A DNA stretch of 64,000 bases from Streptomyces zagrosensis (GCF_014203645.1 NZ_JACHJL010000005.1:372001-436000); one strand, 5' to 3'; positions 17,709-26,196 are shown, counted from the first letter of the stretch. Made by a program: numbers and translations. Notes: a model not told the origin generated them from the letters alone.

Positions 17709-18147
17709 ATGTCGCACTGGTCCGAGGGGCCACTTGCTGCCTGCGACACCGCCATCAGCGGGCCGCGCTTTCGGCCTATCCGCCCGCCCCGTCGCCGTAC
17801 CTCATGGACCCCGGGACATCGACGAGCATCTCGACCGCTACCGCAAGGGCCGCCGCACGTTGGCCGACCTGTGCGCGCACGATGACGTCAAGTTGGTGGG
17901 CGCGCACGATGCCGCGGCCGACGCGGCTGCGGCGCTTGAGGTGGTACGGGCCATGGGCCGCCGATTCGCCACCCGTCTCGGCCCACTGAGTCCCGCCCAG
18001 TTACGCGCCAGGCAGGCCTTATGGTGCGCGACGCGGGCCCGGAACCTGGAGGCATGGTTCGCCCGCAACGGCTCTTCGGACCCCTGCGATCTGAAGTGGC
18101 CGCTGCGGCTGTGCTTCTTGTGGCCGTGGCTGTCCAGGGCCACGTGA
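17709..18147 (+). pseudogene. DnaQ-like 3'-5' exonuclease gene with internal deletion
   Basis: The start ATG gives MSHWSEGPLAACDTAISGP, matching the N-terminus of Streptomyces DEDDh exonucleases up to the first active-site block (normally FDTETTG, here CDTAISG). After that the homology jumps, in another frame, to IDEHLDRYRKGRRTLADLCA, then GAHDAAADAAAALEVVRAMG (last catalytic HD) and LEAWFARNGSSDP near the C-terminus. The middle of the nuclease domain, including the second acidic motif, is missing, so the gene cannot be functional. It begins 26 bases from the IS end, so deletion and insertion may be connected. Confidence 0.7.
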
Positions 18148-18157
18148 GCAAGTCGGG

Positions 18158-18337
18158 TCAGCGGTCGGCACGGCGCATCGCGAACAGCCCTACGGCTGCG
18201 GCGAGCGCGCAGATGCCGGTCAGCACGCTCAACACGGTTTCCGTGCCACCTTCGTCGAGCACCACGCTCAGCATCACATTGAGCCCCAGGCACAGCCCCA
18301 ACATGAGCCACAGCAAGGATTTGGTCGCACTGGTCAT
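18158..18337 (-). CDS. 59-residue membrane protein
   Basis: A short gene with a proper ribosome site (GGAGG nine bases before ATG) and strong codon bias. The product MTSATKSLLWLMLGLCLGLN... has two membrane helices: residues ~7-28 and ~37-53 (LSVLTGICALAAAVGLFAM), joined by a short acidic loop (DEGGTET), and ends in MRRADR. No function is known to me. A 20-bp perfect palindrome lies about 90 bases upstream. Confidence 0.7.
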   Translation of the reverse strand: MTSATKSLLWLMLGLCLGLNVMLSVVLDEGGTETVLSVLTGICALAAAVGLFAMRRADR

Positions 18338-18428
18338 CTCTGTCGTCCTCCATCGCTCACCTTGGCGTTCGCACGGCTCACATTAGGTAGGCGAGGGCCA
18401 TCTCGGCATGGAGCACTCCCCCGGATCG

Positions 18429-18448
18429 TGGTGTAGCCAGCTACACCA
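18429..18448. promoter_or_regulatory. 20-bp perfect palindrome, probable operator
   Basis: TGGTGTAGCCAGCTACACCA is a perfect inverted repeat (9-2-9) in the gap between the 59-residue membrane protein gene and tRNA-Val. The short 2-base centre and moderate GC argue for a protein-binding site rather than an RNA hairpin. It sits where an operator for the membrane protein gene would be expected. Confidence 0.45.
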
Positions 18449-18550
18449 TCGAGGCCGGAAAGAACGGACAAAGACACCCCATCCATGCGCGTCCACCACA
18501 ACGCAAAGCGCCGCACTCCCTACGGAGCACGGCGCCTTATCAATACGGGG

Positions 18551-18622
18551 TGGGCGATACTGGGTTCGAACCAGTGACCTCTTCGGTGTGAACGAAGCGC
18601 TCTCCCACTGAGCTAATCGCCC
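18551..18622 (-). tRNA. tRNA-Val (anticodon CAC)
   Basis: Cloverleaf on the minus strand: acceptor GGGCGAT pairs with ATCGCCC, D arm GCTCAGTGGGAGAGC, anticodon arm CTTCGTTCACACCGAAG with anticodon CAC, T arm ACTGGTTCGAACCCAGT. CCA is not encoded. A second, nearly identical gene lies 1.1 kb to the right. Confidence 0.95.
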
Positions 18623-18695
18623 CGATTGTCCGGCGAATTTCCCTTGAGGTAATCCCGCGAACGACCTGAACAATACATGTCGTGGCGACCGTTGT

Positions 18696-19184
18696 TCAAA
18701 CCGCGTTATGCGGCGGCACCCCGGCAGCGAGCACAGCACGCAGCCCGCGCTGCCCACCACGCATCATCAGCGCGTGATTGAGCACCAGAAACGGCCGGCA
18801 GAGCAGCGCGATCCGACGTAGCAGCGGCTTACACAGCTCAACTTCCTGCTCAAAAAACGCCTGGCTGCCACTGCCCTCCCCGGCCACCGTGTGGGGCTCT
18901 ACCGTCCACCGCGCCCAGCCTTCGAGGTCGCCGGTCATGGCCATCTCCAGCACTCGGGCGGCAGGGTCGCGGCGGGTCTCGTGGGCGGAGACGACGAGGT
19001 CGTACGGGAGGACAGAGCGAAACCGAGCAGTGCCGCTGCCCTCATCGCGCGGATGCGCCTCGCGCACCTGCGGCCACCAGGCGGGGTACTCCTCGGCCCG
19101 CTCCAACACCGCGTACACGGCGTCGGGCGGCGCGGTAAGCGTCCAGGAACTGCGGAATCGATAGTGATGCCAGCCACCAGCCAT
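18696..19184 (-). CDS. SRPBCC (START/Bet v1-like) family protein
   Basis: A 162-residue soluble protein of the polyketide cyclase/START-like superfamily: WHHYRFRSSWTLTAPPDAVY, then VLERAEEYPAWWPQVREAH, and a C-terminal helix NHALMMRGGQRGLRAVL. The ATG in MAGGWHHYRFRSS is the first start after the repeat tract; longer readings would translate the neighbouring repeats. Such folds bind hydrophobic ligands; no substrate can be given. It lies between two tRNA-Val(CAC) genes on the same strand. Confidence 0.82.
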   Translation of the reverse strand: MAGGWHHYRFRSSWTLTAPPDAVYAVLERAEEYPAWWPQVREAHPRDEGSGTARFRSVLPYDLVVSAHETRRDPAARVLEMAMTGDLEGWARWTVEPHTVAGEGSGSQAFFEQEVELCKPLLRRIALLCRPFLVLNHALMMRGGQRGLRAVLAAGVPPHNAV

Positions 19185-19209
19185 GCCCGCCAGTGTGCCG
19201 GACGGCCCC

Positions 19210-19590
19210 GAAGGCGAAGCCAAGCAGCCCCACCCCTCGCCGCGGGCCACCCCCGAAGGCGAAGCCGAGCGGCCCCACCCACACCACAGGCCCACCCCCG
19301 AAGGCGAAGCCAAGCAGCCCGTGCACCCCGAAGGCGGAGCCAAGCGACCCAGGCACCGAAGGCGAAGCCGAGCGGCTCTACCCCACGCCACGGACCCACA
19401 CCCACCCCGGAAGGCAAAGCCGAGCAGCCCCACCCCAGCATCACGGGCCCACCCCCGAAGGCGAAGCCGAGCAGCCCAGGCACCGAAGGCGAAGCCGAGC
19501 ACCCCCACCCCACGCCGCGGCCCCACCACCCCGGCCCAAGGGGGTGCGGGTGGCGAAGCCCCCGCCACGCGAGGCGAAGCCGAGCAAAAC
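19210..19590. repeat. Interspersed GAAGGCGAAGCC repeats between the tRNA-Val genes
   Basis: Eight clear copies of GAAGGCGAAGCCRAGCRGCCC start at 19210, 19255, 19300, 19330, 19358, 19410, 19457 and 19485, and degenerate copies follow near 19552 and 19571. Spacing is 28-52 bases and the spacers are C-rich with recurring CCCCACCC and CCACG motifs. Each copy includes GGCGAAGCC, a mini-hairpin with the GCGAAGC core. No plausible reading frame explains the tract, so it is a repeat region of ~380 bp that also separates the SRPBCC gene from tRNA-Val. Confidence 0.85.
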
Positions 19591-19645
19591 GACGAAGGCG
19601 ACCCCGTCCGCGCTTTCCGCGGACATGGGTCGCCCATCGCCTTCG

Positions 19646-19717
19646 TGGGCGATACTGGGTTCGAACCAGTGACCTCTTCGGTGTGAACGAAGCGCTCTTC
19701 CACTGAGCTAATCGCCC
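19646..19717 (-). tRNA. tRNA-Val (anticodon CAC), second copy
   Basis: Same cloverleaf as the copy at 18551-18622, differing in the D loop (AGTGGAAGAGC against AGTGGGAGAGC). Acceptor GGGCGAT/ATCGCCC, anticodon CAC, no encoded CCA. Confidence 0.95.
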
Positions 19718-19770
19718 TCGGCTCGGCCAACATTACCGCATGTCAGGCCGTGCTTTTGCCTCGCTGCGGG

Positions 19771-20226
19771 TCACTCGTCGATCTTCCATGGCATGACGAT
19801 GCCGAACTTCCAGACGTACACGGTGACGGCTGCCGCGATGATCACGAGGCCGATGGTGGTCAGGATGATGTTGCGGCGGCGCACCGCGGGGTCGAGGGCG
19901 CGCTGAGTTGCCTCGGTCACTTTGCGTTTGGTCCAGCGCAGGACGAGTTGGGCCCAGACGAATTCGGTGGCCCAGATGCCGATGCCGCCGAAGATGACCA
20001 GCCAGCCTGGTCCGGGCAGCGGCAGCATGATGATGCCCGCGATGACTACCGCGAGCCCGACGATGAAGACGCCGACCTGCCAGCTCACGTGGAGGGCTCT
20101 GGACCGCTTGATGAAGTGTGGCGCCCGTGAGCCGAGCACCGGCTCTTTTCTTATGCCGTCCCCCGTATCGGGCGGCACGATGGGGGCTACTGCGCCCATC
20201 GGTCGTCCGTCACTCTCCGCGCTCAT
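19771..20226 (-). CDS. TIGR02611-type (PGPGW) membrane protein
   Basis: A 151-residue protein with the motif LPLPGPGWLVIFGGIGIWA and three membrane helices: ~60-80 (VGVFIVGLAVVIAGIIM), ~84-104, and ~125-146 (NIILTTIGLVIIAAAVTVYV). It belongs to the actinobacterial PGPGW family of unknown function. ATG in MSAESDGRPMGAVAP is used. It is divergent from ssgB, sharing a ~190-base promoter region. Confidence 0.85.
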   Translation of the reverse strand: MSAESDGRPMGAVAPIVPPDTGDGIRKEPVLGSRAPHFIKRSRALHVSWQVGVFIVGLAVVIAGIIMLPLPGPGWLVIFGGIGIWATEFVWAQLVLRWTKRKVTEATQRALDPAVRRRNIILTTIGLVIIAAAVTVYVWKFGIVMPWKIDE

Positions 20227-20416
20227 GGTGGCCAACCTACCGGATCGCGCACCTTCACTGGAATGGCGGTTTAAAGCGAACACGGGATCGGCCAGGCGAG
20301 CGACCCGAAGACCCGCAAAACGGGCAGAGGGGTTTACAACGGCACCGTAGGTGGCATGTCGATTTCGCCGACGTGCGAATCCCCGAGCGCACACTGAGCG
20401 AAAGGCCCTGGCGCTT

Positions 20417-20830
20417 ATGAACACCACGGTCAGCTGCGAGCTGCACCTGCGCCTCGTTGTATCGAGCGAGTCCTCACTGCCTGTACCCGCGGGCCTGCGG
20501 TATGACACGGCCGATCCCTATGCCGTGCACGCCACCTTCCACACCGGAGCCGAAGAGACGGTCGAGTGGGTCTTCGCCCGCGACCTTCTCGCCGAGGGCC
20601 TGCACCGGCCCACGGGCACCGGCGACGTCCGTGTTTGGCCGTCCCGCAGCCACGGTCAGGGCGTCGTCTGTATCGCGCTGAGCTCTCCGGAAGGTGAGGC
20701 ACTACTCGAAGCCCCGGCGCGGGCCCTGGAGTCCTTCCTGAAGCGGACAGACGCCGCTGTGCCGCCAGGCACCGAGCATCGGCACTTCGACCTGGATACG
20801 GAGTTGTCGCACATCCTGGCCGAGAGCTGA
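20417..20830 (+). CDS. ssgB: Sporulation-specific cell division protein SsgB
   Basis: A 137-residue SsgA-like protein, exactly the length of SsgB. The sequence MNTTVSCELHLRLVVSSESS, LPVPAGLRYDTADPYAVHAT and EWVFARDLLAEGLHRPTG is diagnostic. In Streptomyces, SsgB positions FtsZ during sporulation septation together with SsgA. ATG follows GAAAGG. Strong conservation makes it one of the best genus markers in the window. Confidence 0.96.
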   Translation: MNTTVSCELHLRLVVSSESSLPVPAGLRYDTADPYAVHATFHTGAEETVEWVFARDLLAEGLHRPTGTGDVRVWPSRSHGQGVVCIALSSPEGEALLEAPARALESFLKRTDAAVPPGTEHRHFDLDTELSHILAES

Positions 20831-21087
20831 GATCTCGTACGAGCTGATGCGTATCGCGGTCTGGTGCCGCGACCGCTTCGCTCCCGCCCGCGTGGGCCGT
20901 CCAACTCGGGGAGACGGCCCGGTACACCGCTGGCACACACCCATCGCAGACCGCATACGACACACGGCAGACAACGGTGCCGTCGCCCGGCCAAGGCCGC
21001 GGTGACGGCGCCGTCGTCACTCCCGGCCCGATAGAGTCACCGAAATCGAAGGGCAGCCGCCGACCCAGTCCGGCCAGGGAGCGAATC

Positions 21088-21702
21088 GTGCTGATCAACC
21101 ACGACACCCGGTGTGCGCTCGATGCGGTCGTTGACCTGGTGAACACGGCTCCGGACGGCGAGGAGCCCGACCGGCTGCCCGATGTGGCGGCGCTGAGCGA
21201 CTTTGTCTCGCGCAATGCCATCAGCGATGTGGGTGCCCTTGGTAAGCGCGAGCTGGCGGCCGTGCTGGCGACCCGAAGCCGGTTCGTCGAGGTCTTCGCG
21301 GCTACCGATACGCCGAGTGCGGCGGAGTTGCTGAACGCGATGGTGGCCGCGGCGGGCACAACTCCCCAGCTCACCGATCACGACGGCTACGACTGGCATG
21401 TGCATTACTTCGCGCCGGGTGCGTCGATCGCGGATCACCTGGCCGCCGACGGCGGCATGGCGCTGGCGTTCTTGCTGGTGGCCGGCGAACGGGAGCGGCT
21501 ACGGCGGTGTGAGGCACCGGACTGTCGGCGGGCCTTCGTCGATCTGTCCCGAAACCGCTCACGCCGCTACTGCGACAGCCGCACCTGCGGCAACCGGCTA
21601 CACGTGGCCGCCTACCGCGCCAGGCGGCGGGAGGCCGGGGGCCTGGGCAGCGGCGACGGTCTCCAACGGCAGGGGCCGCAAGTACAGCCGTCCGACGCGT
21701 AG
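21088..21702 (+). CDS. CGNR zinc finger domain protein (putative regulator)
   Basis: A 204-residue protein with the stress-response ABATE-type N-terminal domain (DAVVDLVNTAPDGEEPDRLP) and a C-terminal CGNR zinc finger: RRCEAPDCRRAFVDLSRNRS followed by RRYCDSRTCGNRLHVAAYRA. GTG at 21088 follows AGGGAG. The family is thought to bind DNA or RNA; targets unknown. It stands 257 bases after ssgB on the same strand. Confidence 0.88.
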   Translation: MLINHDTRCALDAVVDLVNTAPDGEEPDRLPDVAALSDFVSRNAISDVGALGKRELAAVLATRSRFVEVFAATDTPSAAELLNAMVAAAGTTPQLTDHDGYDWHVHYFAPGASIADHLAADGGMALAFLLVAGERERLRRCEAPDCRRAFVDLSRNRSRRYCDSRTCGNRLHVAAYRARRREAGGLGSGDGLQRQGPQVQPSDA

Positions 21703-21789
21703 CCACCCGGTGCATAAGGGCCCGCTGCGTGGGGGCTCGCGATGCACGGGAACCCGGTGCACACGGGGGACGCTGCGTGGGCCAGCGAC

Positions 21790-21945
21790 TCACCAGGGGT
21801 AGAGATCATGGACGGCCGCGAGCAGGAGCAGGCTGGCGATCACGCTGAGGAAGAGCATGAGCGGCGGCTGGGAGAGCGCAAAGAGGCAACCGCGGGATTC
21901 TTCGTGGCCTGGGGCGGGGCTGCGTTCCCCGGGTGAGTGCGACAT
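21790..21945 (-). CDS. 51-residue single-helix membrane protein
   Basis: A short minus-strand gene starting ATG (MSHSPGERSPAPGHEESRGC) with one hydrophobic helix at residues ~29-45 (PLMLFLSVIASLLLLAAV) and the ending HDLYPW. Codon third positions are strongly G/C, unlike the other frames here. The ribosome site is weak. I believe short proteins of this form follow the CGNR gene in related genomes, but cannot verify it here. Confidence 0.55.
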   Translation of the reverse strand: MSHSPGERSPAPGHEESRGCLFALSQPPLMLFLSVIASLLLLAAVHDLYPW

Positions 21946-22013
21946 CGCTGCCCGATGATCCCTGAGCCGGGAAGCCAGCGCTCACCAACGCCCCTCCCTC
22001 GGGGGATAGTTCG

Positions 22014-22460
22014 TCAGATCCCGTGCTTCTTCAAGATCGCCTCGATATCGGCGAACTCCTCACCGCTGCCGTTGGCCTTGGTCTTGCGCTTGGGCTGCCG
22101 ATCTGGAACCCGGCTGGCTCCCAGCGAGGGCGCCGACGCCTCCGGAGCCAGCGCCGCACGTTGTGCCGCCGCCGCGGCCTTACGCTCCTTGCGGGTGCCG
22201 CCTTCGGAGCGGGTTTCGACGGCTCGGACCACCACGAACAGCAGCGCCGAGACGGCGAGGACACCGAAGCCCAGCCACACGGTGGGCTTGAATACCAGGT
22301 CGGTGATCCAGTCCGCGATCCCGGTCATGGCGAGCCCCAGGGGAAGGAGCGAGTACGCGGCAATCCGGGTCGCCGCCAGAAATCGCTTGCGGTACGCCGT
22401 CATGGCGGCGATGCCCAGACCCGCCGCCGACAGTGCGGCGCATAGCGTCGAGGTCAGCAT
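22014..22460 (-). CDS. Membrane protein with three helices, function unknown
   Basis: A 148-residue protein beginning MLTSTLCAALSAAGLGIAAM directly after a perfect AGGAGG, which decides the start over an in-frame ATG twelve codons upstream. Helices are at ~1-20, ~38-58 and ~66-85. The C-terminal third is charged and ends with GEEFADIEAILKKHGI, a conserved-looking amphipathic helix. No enzymatic motif seen. Confidence 0.75.
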   Translation of the reverse strand: MLTSTLCAALSAAGLGIAAMTAYRKRFLAATRIAAYSLLPLGLAMTGIADWITDLVFKPTVWLGFGVLAVSALLFVVVRAVETRSEGGTRKERKAAAAAQRAALAPEASAPSLGASRVPDRQPKRKTKANGSGEEFADIEAILKKHGI

Positions 22461-22627
22461 CCGGTCCTCCTGCCAGTGGGGCGTTGTCTCTTCCATCGTG
22501 CACTGTTCAGCGTGCGATCAGCCACGCTCGGACGTCGTATTCGTGCGATATCCGGGACATCTCCGGGGAGAGTGTCCTCCGCAGGTGCCAGTACGCGGCC
22601 GTACGCGGAGCTGAAAGACTGCCCCCC

Positions 22628-23248
22628 ATGAGTCCGACTGACCCCTCCGGTTCCGCTGGTTCCCCCGCCCCTGCCCGAACCGCCGCTGCCCGAACCGCCC
22701 CTTGCGCCGTGCTCGATGTTTGGTGTGAGCTCCAGTGCCCAGACTGCCGTACGGCCCTCGCCGACCTGCAAACACTGCGGGCCCGTTATGGCGACGCCTT
22801 GGACATTCGGCTGCGGCACTTTCCGCTGCCGAAGCACCAGCACGCGTACGCGGCGGCACAGGCGGCGGAGGAGGCCGCGGCCCAGGGACAGGGCTGGCCG
22901 TACGCCGAGGCCGTTTTGGCGCGGGTGGGCGAGTTGAGCGAGCGAGGGACCGCGCTACTCCTTGAGGTCGCGGGGGAACTCGGCCTGGACATCGATGAGT
23001 TGGACACTGCGCTGATCGACGGCCGACATTTGCTGGCGGTGGACGCCGACCACGCCGAAGGGCAGGCGATCGGGGTCACCGGCACCCCCACGTACACGAT
23101 CGGCGGCGAACTCCTGGACGGCAGCAAGAGCCAGCAGGGGCTGCGGGAGCGGATCGCGGCGATCGCTGACCGACTACTCAGCGAGAGCGAGAGCAAGAGC
23201 GAAAGCGAGAACGAGAACGAGAACGAGAACGACGGCGCCGCACGCTGA
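22628..23248 (+). CDS. DsbA/FrnE-like thioredoxin-fold protein
   Basis: A 206-residue protein with a CxxC active site in WCELQCPDCRTALADL (about residues 32-47) and the cis-proline region GVTGTPTYTIGGELLDG near residue 160, the thioredoxin fold of 2-hydroxychromene isomerase/DsbA relatives. No signal peptide is visible, so it is probably cytosolic. The C-terminus is a Ser/Glu/Asn repeat (SESESKSESENENENEND) encoded by a hexanucleotide repeat. Likely a disulfide oxidoreductase; substrate unknown. Confidence 0.82.
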   Translation: MSPTDPSGSAGSPAPARTAAARTAPCAVLDVWCELQCPDCRTALADLQTLRARYGDALDIRLRHFPLPKHQHAYAAAQAAEEAAAQGQGWPYAEAVLARVGELSERGTALLLEVAGELGLDIDELDTALIDGRHLLAVDADHAEGQAIGVTGTPTYTIGGELLDGSKSQQGLRERIAAIADRLLSESESKSESENENENENDGAAR

Positions 23249-23313
23249 GCGTCATGCCGGCCCCGGCAGGCGGCACCCCGAAGCAACGCCCCGAGCAGCG
23301 GTCAGAGCAGCGG

Positions 23314-24147
23314 TCACAGCGCCTTGAACAGATGTGTGCGGGTGTACCGGTAGTTCAGGGACTCGTACAGCCCCATCGCCGGAGTGTTGTCCGCGAAGAC
23401 ATGCAGGCCGATACTGCGGGCGCCGGCGGCCAGGCTCTCCTGCTCCGCGATCAGCAGCAGGCTCCGGCCATGGCCCTGGCCGCGGTGTTCCGGCGCGACC
23501 TCAACGGAGAAGACGTACGCTCCCACGTCCTCGCCGTAGGCATCGCCGAGAGAGATCCAGATGTCGCCTCGGTCGGCGCCCTCGTGGGTGAGGACCCGTA
23601 GCCGGACGGAGGGCGTAGCGGGCCCGTTGGGCAGGTACGCGGTGAAGTCGGCATCCGCCTTCGCAGCTGCCTGCTCCTCGGTGCTACCGCGCTCCACCCA
23701 ACTGCGCGTATAGCCGGCCCGCTCGCGGGCGAGCCAGCTCGGGAACTCCGTCTCCGTCATGGCCCTGGAGACGCTCGCCGGCGGCAGGACCGGGGGCACG
23801 GTGAGGTCCTTGACCATGTTGTGGCCCCGCGTGGTGTAGCCCAGGTCGCCTGCGAGGGTGAGTGCGGCCCGCGCTTCGATCGGAACGGTGATCCGTACCT
23901 GGACGCAGCCCCATCCGCGTAGCACTTCCTCAGCGGCAAGCGCGGCCACCGTGGCCCGCCCCCGACGCCGGTCGGGCTCGTCGATGTCAAGGCGCTGGAT
24001 CTGCCCGTGACTGGCGCCGAACTTGGCGTCGGTGCTCAGTTCCAGGACGCCCACGGGTCGGCTGTTGACGCAGACCTCGTAGGTGCACCTACGCTCGCCG
24101 TCGTCGGTGGTCTTCAGGGGTGCGGTCGGCCGCAGCGTGGTGGTCAC
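23314..24147 (-). CDS. GNAT acetyltransferase, two tandem domains
   Basis: A 277-residue protein with two GNAT folds. The first has DIDEPDRRRGRATVAALAAE (acetyl-CoA loop), the second VEVAPEHRGQGHGRSLLLIA followed by GLHVFADNTPAMGLYESLNY. The second domain keeps the full Q/RxxGxG/A motif; the first is weaker and may be structural. GTG start. Convergent with the DsbA-like gene. The substrate is unknown. Confidence 0.85.
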   Translation of the reverse strand: MTTTLRPTAPLKTTDDGERRCTYEVCVNSRPVGVLELSTDAKFGASHGQIQRLDIDEPDRRRGRATVAALAAEEVLRGWGCVQVRITVPIEARAALTLAGDLGYTTRGHNMVKDLTVPPVLPPASVSRAMTETEFPSWLARERAGYTRSWVERGSTEEQAAAKADADFTAYLPNGPATPSVRLRVLTHEGADRGDIWISLGDAYGEDVGAYVFSVEVAPEHRGQGHGRSLLLIAEQESLAAGARSIGLHVFADNTPAMGLYESLNYRYTRTHLFKAL

Positions 24148-24274
24148 GTTGGTGTTGTACCCGGTGGGCGAGCCCGCGTCATCGGGTTTTTGCCATCAGA
24201 TGGGCGTACGCATCGAGTGGGGCCTCCTGCGGCCCCGCCCGCCGGTGTGGCTCAGCGCGCGGCCCGCGCCCAGG

Positions 24275-25111
24275 TCAGCGTGGGTCCGAGTCGGCCGCCG
24301 AGCGCTGTGTGAAGATCCGCGCGGCCTCCCGGGTGACCGTCCCCGGCGCCTGGGAGAAGGTCCGCCCCGCGCCCTCGGGGCCGATCCGGTGCACGGCTTG
24401 GACATCGCGAGTAGTCGAGGTCAAGAAGACCTCATCGGCCTCGTCGAGCGCCTCCAGCGGCAGGTCGGTCTCCTTGGCCCCTGCCCACTCCACGACCAGG
24501 GCCCGGGTGACGCCTGCGAGGCAACCGGAGGTGAGGGGCGGGGTGTGCAGTTCGCCGTCCAGTACGAGAAAGACATTGGAGCCGGTTCCCTCGCAGAGCT
24601 GGCCCACGGTGTTGGCGAGCAGCGCCTCCGATGCGCCCTGGCGGCGAGCGGCGGTCAGCGCGACGACGTTTTCCGCGTAGGACGTGCTCTTCAGTCCCAC
24701 GAGCGCGCCGCGTTCGTTGCGGGTCCATGGGACGGTGACCACGGCCGTGCTCTCAGGCAGGGGGGCGATCGGCACGAGAGCGACGACGAGCGTGGGGCCC
24801 GTCTCGCCGCGGTCCGAGCCGAGCGGTGACAGGCCACCGGTGTAGGTGATCCGCAGCCGCCCAAGGGGCGTCGGGTTGTCCGCGAGTACGGCGGCGCAGG
24901 CCTTGCGTACCTCGTCCAGGTCGGGCTCGGGCAGCCCTAGACCGCGGGCGGACGCGGTGAGCCTGTGAAGGTGGCGGGTAAGCGCGAAGGGGGTGCCATC
25001 GACGGCCTTGAGCGTCTCGAAGATGCCGTCGCCAACCGTCAGCCCGTGATCGAAGACGGACACGTGCGCGTCGCTCTCACTGCGCAGCGCCCCGTCGAGC
25101 CAGATCGTCAC
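24275..25111 (-). CDS. pabC: Aminodeoxychorismate lyase (class IV PLP aminotransferase fold)
   Basis: A 278-residue fold-type IV PLP enzyme that releases pyruvate from 4-amino-4-deoxychorismate to give p-aminobenzoate. Visible features are VFDHGLTVGDGIFETLKAVD, the PLP lysine in LVGLKSTSYAENVVALTAAR, and EGTGSNVFLVLDGELHTPPL typical of the family. GTG at 25111 follows AGGAGG and overlaps the pabB stop (GTGA). A branched-chain aminotransferase is the alternative, but the pabB neighbour favours PabC. Confidence 0.88.
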   Translation of the reverse strand: MTIWLDGALRSESDAHVSVFDHGLTVGDGIFETLKAVDGTPFALTRHLHRLTASARGLGLPEPDLDEVRKACAAVLADNPTPLGRLRITYTGGLSPLGSDRGETGPTLVVALVPIAPLPESTAVVTVPWTRNERGALVGLKSTSYAENVVALTAARRQGASEALLANTVGQLCEGTGSNVFLVLDGELHTPPLTSGCLAGVTRALVVEWAGAKETDLPLEALDEADEVFLTSTTRDVQAVHRIGPEGAGRTFSQAPGTVTREAARIFTQRSAADSDPR

Positions 25112-26196
25112 CGTATCGCCCCTCCTGTCGCCTGCTGTGCCCCCGACGCTACCGCGAGCAGTCGCGACGCCTTCAGCTCGGTCTCCCGCCACTCCTGCTC
25201 CGGGTCGGAACCCCAGGTGATTCCGGCGCCGGTGCCAAAACGCAGCAGTGGCCCGTGGGGCGCTGTGGGCAGCGTGTCCTTGGGCGTACGGTCCACCCAG
25301 AAGGTGCGGATGCCCACGGCCAGTTCGCCGGTGCCGCGGTCGGCGTCCACCCAGCCGACGCCGCCGCAGTACGGTCCGCGCGGCGCCGTCTCCAGCGCGT
25401 CGATGATCCGTAGCGCGCTGGACTTGGGCGCCCCGGTCACTGAGCCCGGCGGAAAGGTGGCGGCAAGAAGCTGCGCCCAGCCCGCGTCGGCGGGGAGCTC
25501 ACCGCGCACCGTGGAGACCAGGTGCACCAGGCCCGGGTGCGGCTCGACGGCACACAGCGCGGGCACGCTCACCGAGCCGGTGGCGCACACCCGGCCCAGG
25601 TCATTACGGACCAGGTCCACGATCATCACGTTCTCGGCGTAGTCCTTCTCCCGCAGGTCGGCCACGACCCGCCCGGTCCCCTTGATGGGCCCGGACTCGA
25701 TCACCCGGCCGGTGCGGCGCAGGAACAGTTCGGGCGAAGCGGTGGCCACCTCCACACCATGGGCGGGCAACCGGACCGTACCGGCGTACGGGGCGGGGTT
25801 GCCCCGAGCCAGTAGCGCGGTCAGCGCGTCCACGTCGGCGGGGCCACCGCAGGCAGCCGTGGGCAGCGGCGCGGACAGCACCCGGCACAGGTTGGCCTGG
25901 TAGACCTCACCCGCCGCGATATGGCGCCGTATGCGCCGTACGCCCGACAGATAGGCGGCCCGATCCAGGGATGAGGTCCAGTCGCCCGAGGCGGGGCCGC
26001 GCCAGGCGCCCGGCATCGGCTCGGGCACCGGCGCCGCGCGCACATCGCCAAAGCGCGCGCAGGTCAGCCGCCCTTCGAAGTCGGCGACCACCGCCCAAAA
26101 GCCCGCCGAGTCGAGGGCGGCCGGATCGCTGGTGACATCGCGCAGGTCGGTGGCGAGGAGGCCGCCGAAGCGGGCCAGGGGCGACAGGTCGTACAC
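25108..26196 (-). CDS. pabB: Aminodeoxychorismate synthase component I
   Basis: A 362-residue chorismate-utilising enzyme. The C-terminal core has RIRRHIAAGEVYQANLCRVL, GPIKGTGRVVADLREKDYAE, MIVDLVRNDLGRVC and PPGSVTGAPKSSALRIID, the invariant signature of anthranilate/ADC synthases. It lacks a glutaminase domain, so PabA must come from elsewhere. Its GTG start (VYDLSPLARFGG) is the first sensible one; the region upstream is the tRNA promoter. Operon with pabC. Confidence 0.92.
   Translation of the reverse strand: MYDLSPLARFGGLLATDLRDVTSDPAALDSAGFWAVVADFEGRLTCARFGDVRAAPVPEPMPGAWRGPASGDWTSSLDRAAYLSGVRRIRRHIAAGEVYQANLCRVLSAPLPTAACGGPADVDALTALLARGNPAPYAGTVRLPAHGVEVATASPELFLRRTGRVIESGPIKGTGRVVADLREKDYAENVMIVDLVRNDLGRVCATGSVSVPALCAVEPHPGLVHLVSTVRGELPADAGWAQLLAATFPPGSVTGAPKSSALRIIDALETAPRGPYCGGVGWVDADRGTGELAVGIRTFWVDRTPKDTLPTAPHGPLLRFGTGAGITWGSDPEQEWRETELKASRLLAVASGAQQATGGAIR

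Noticed and set aside
19210..19590. CRISPR array
   Set aside because: Repeats are short and variable, spacers unequal and C-rich and themselves similar, and no cas genes are present.
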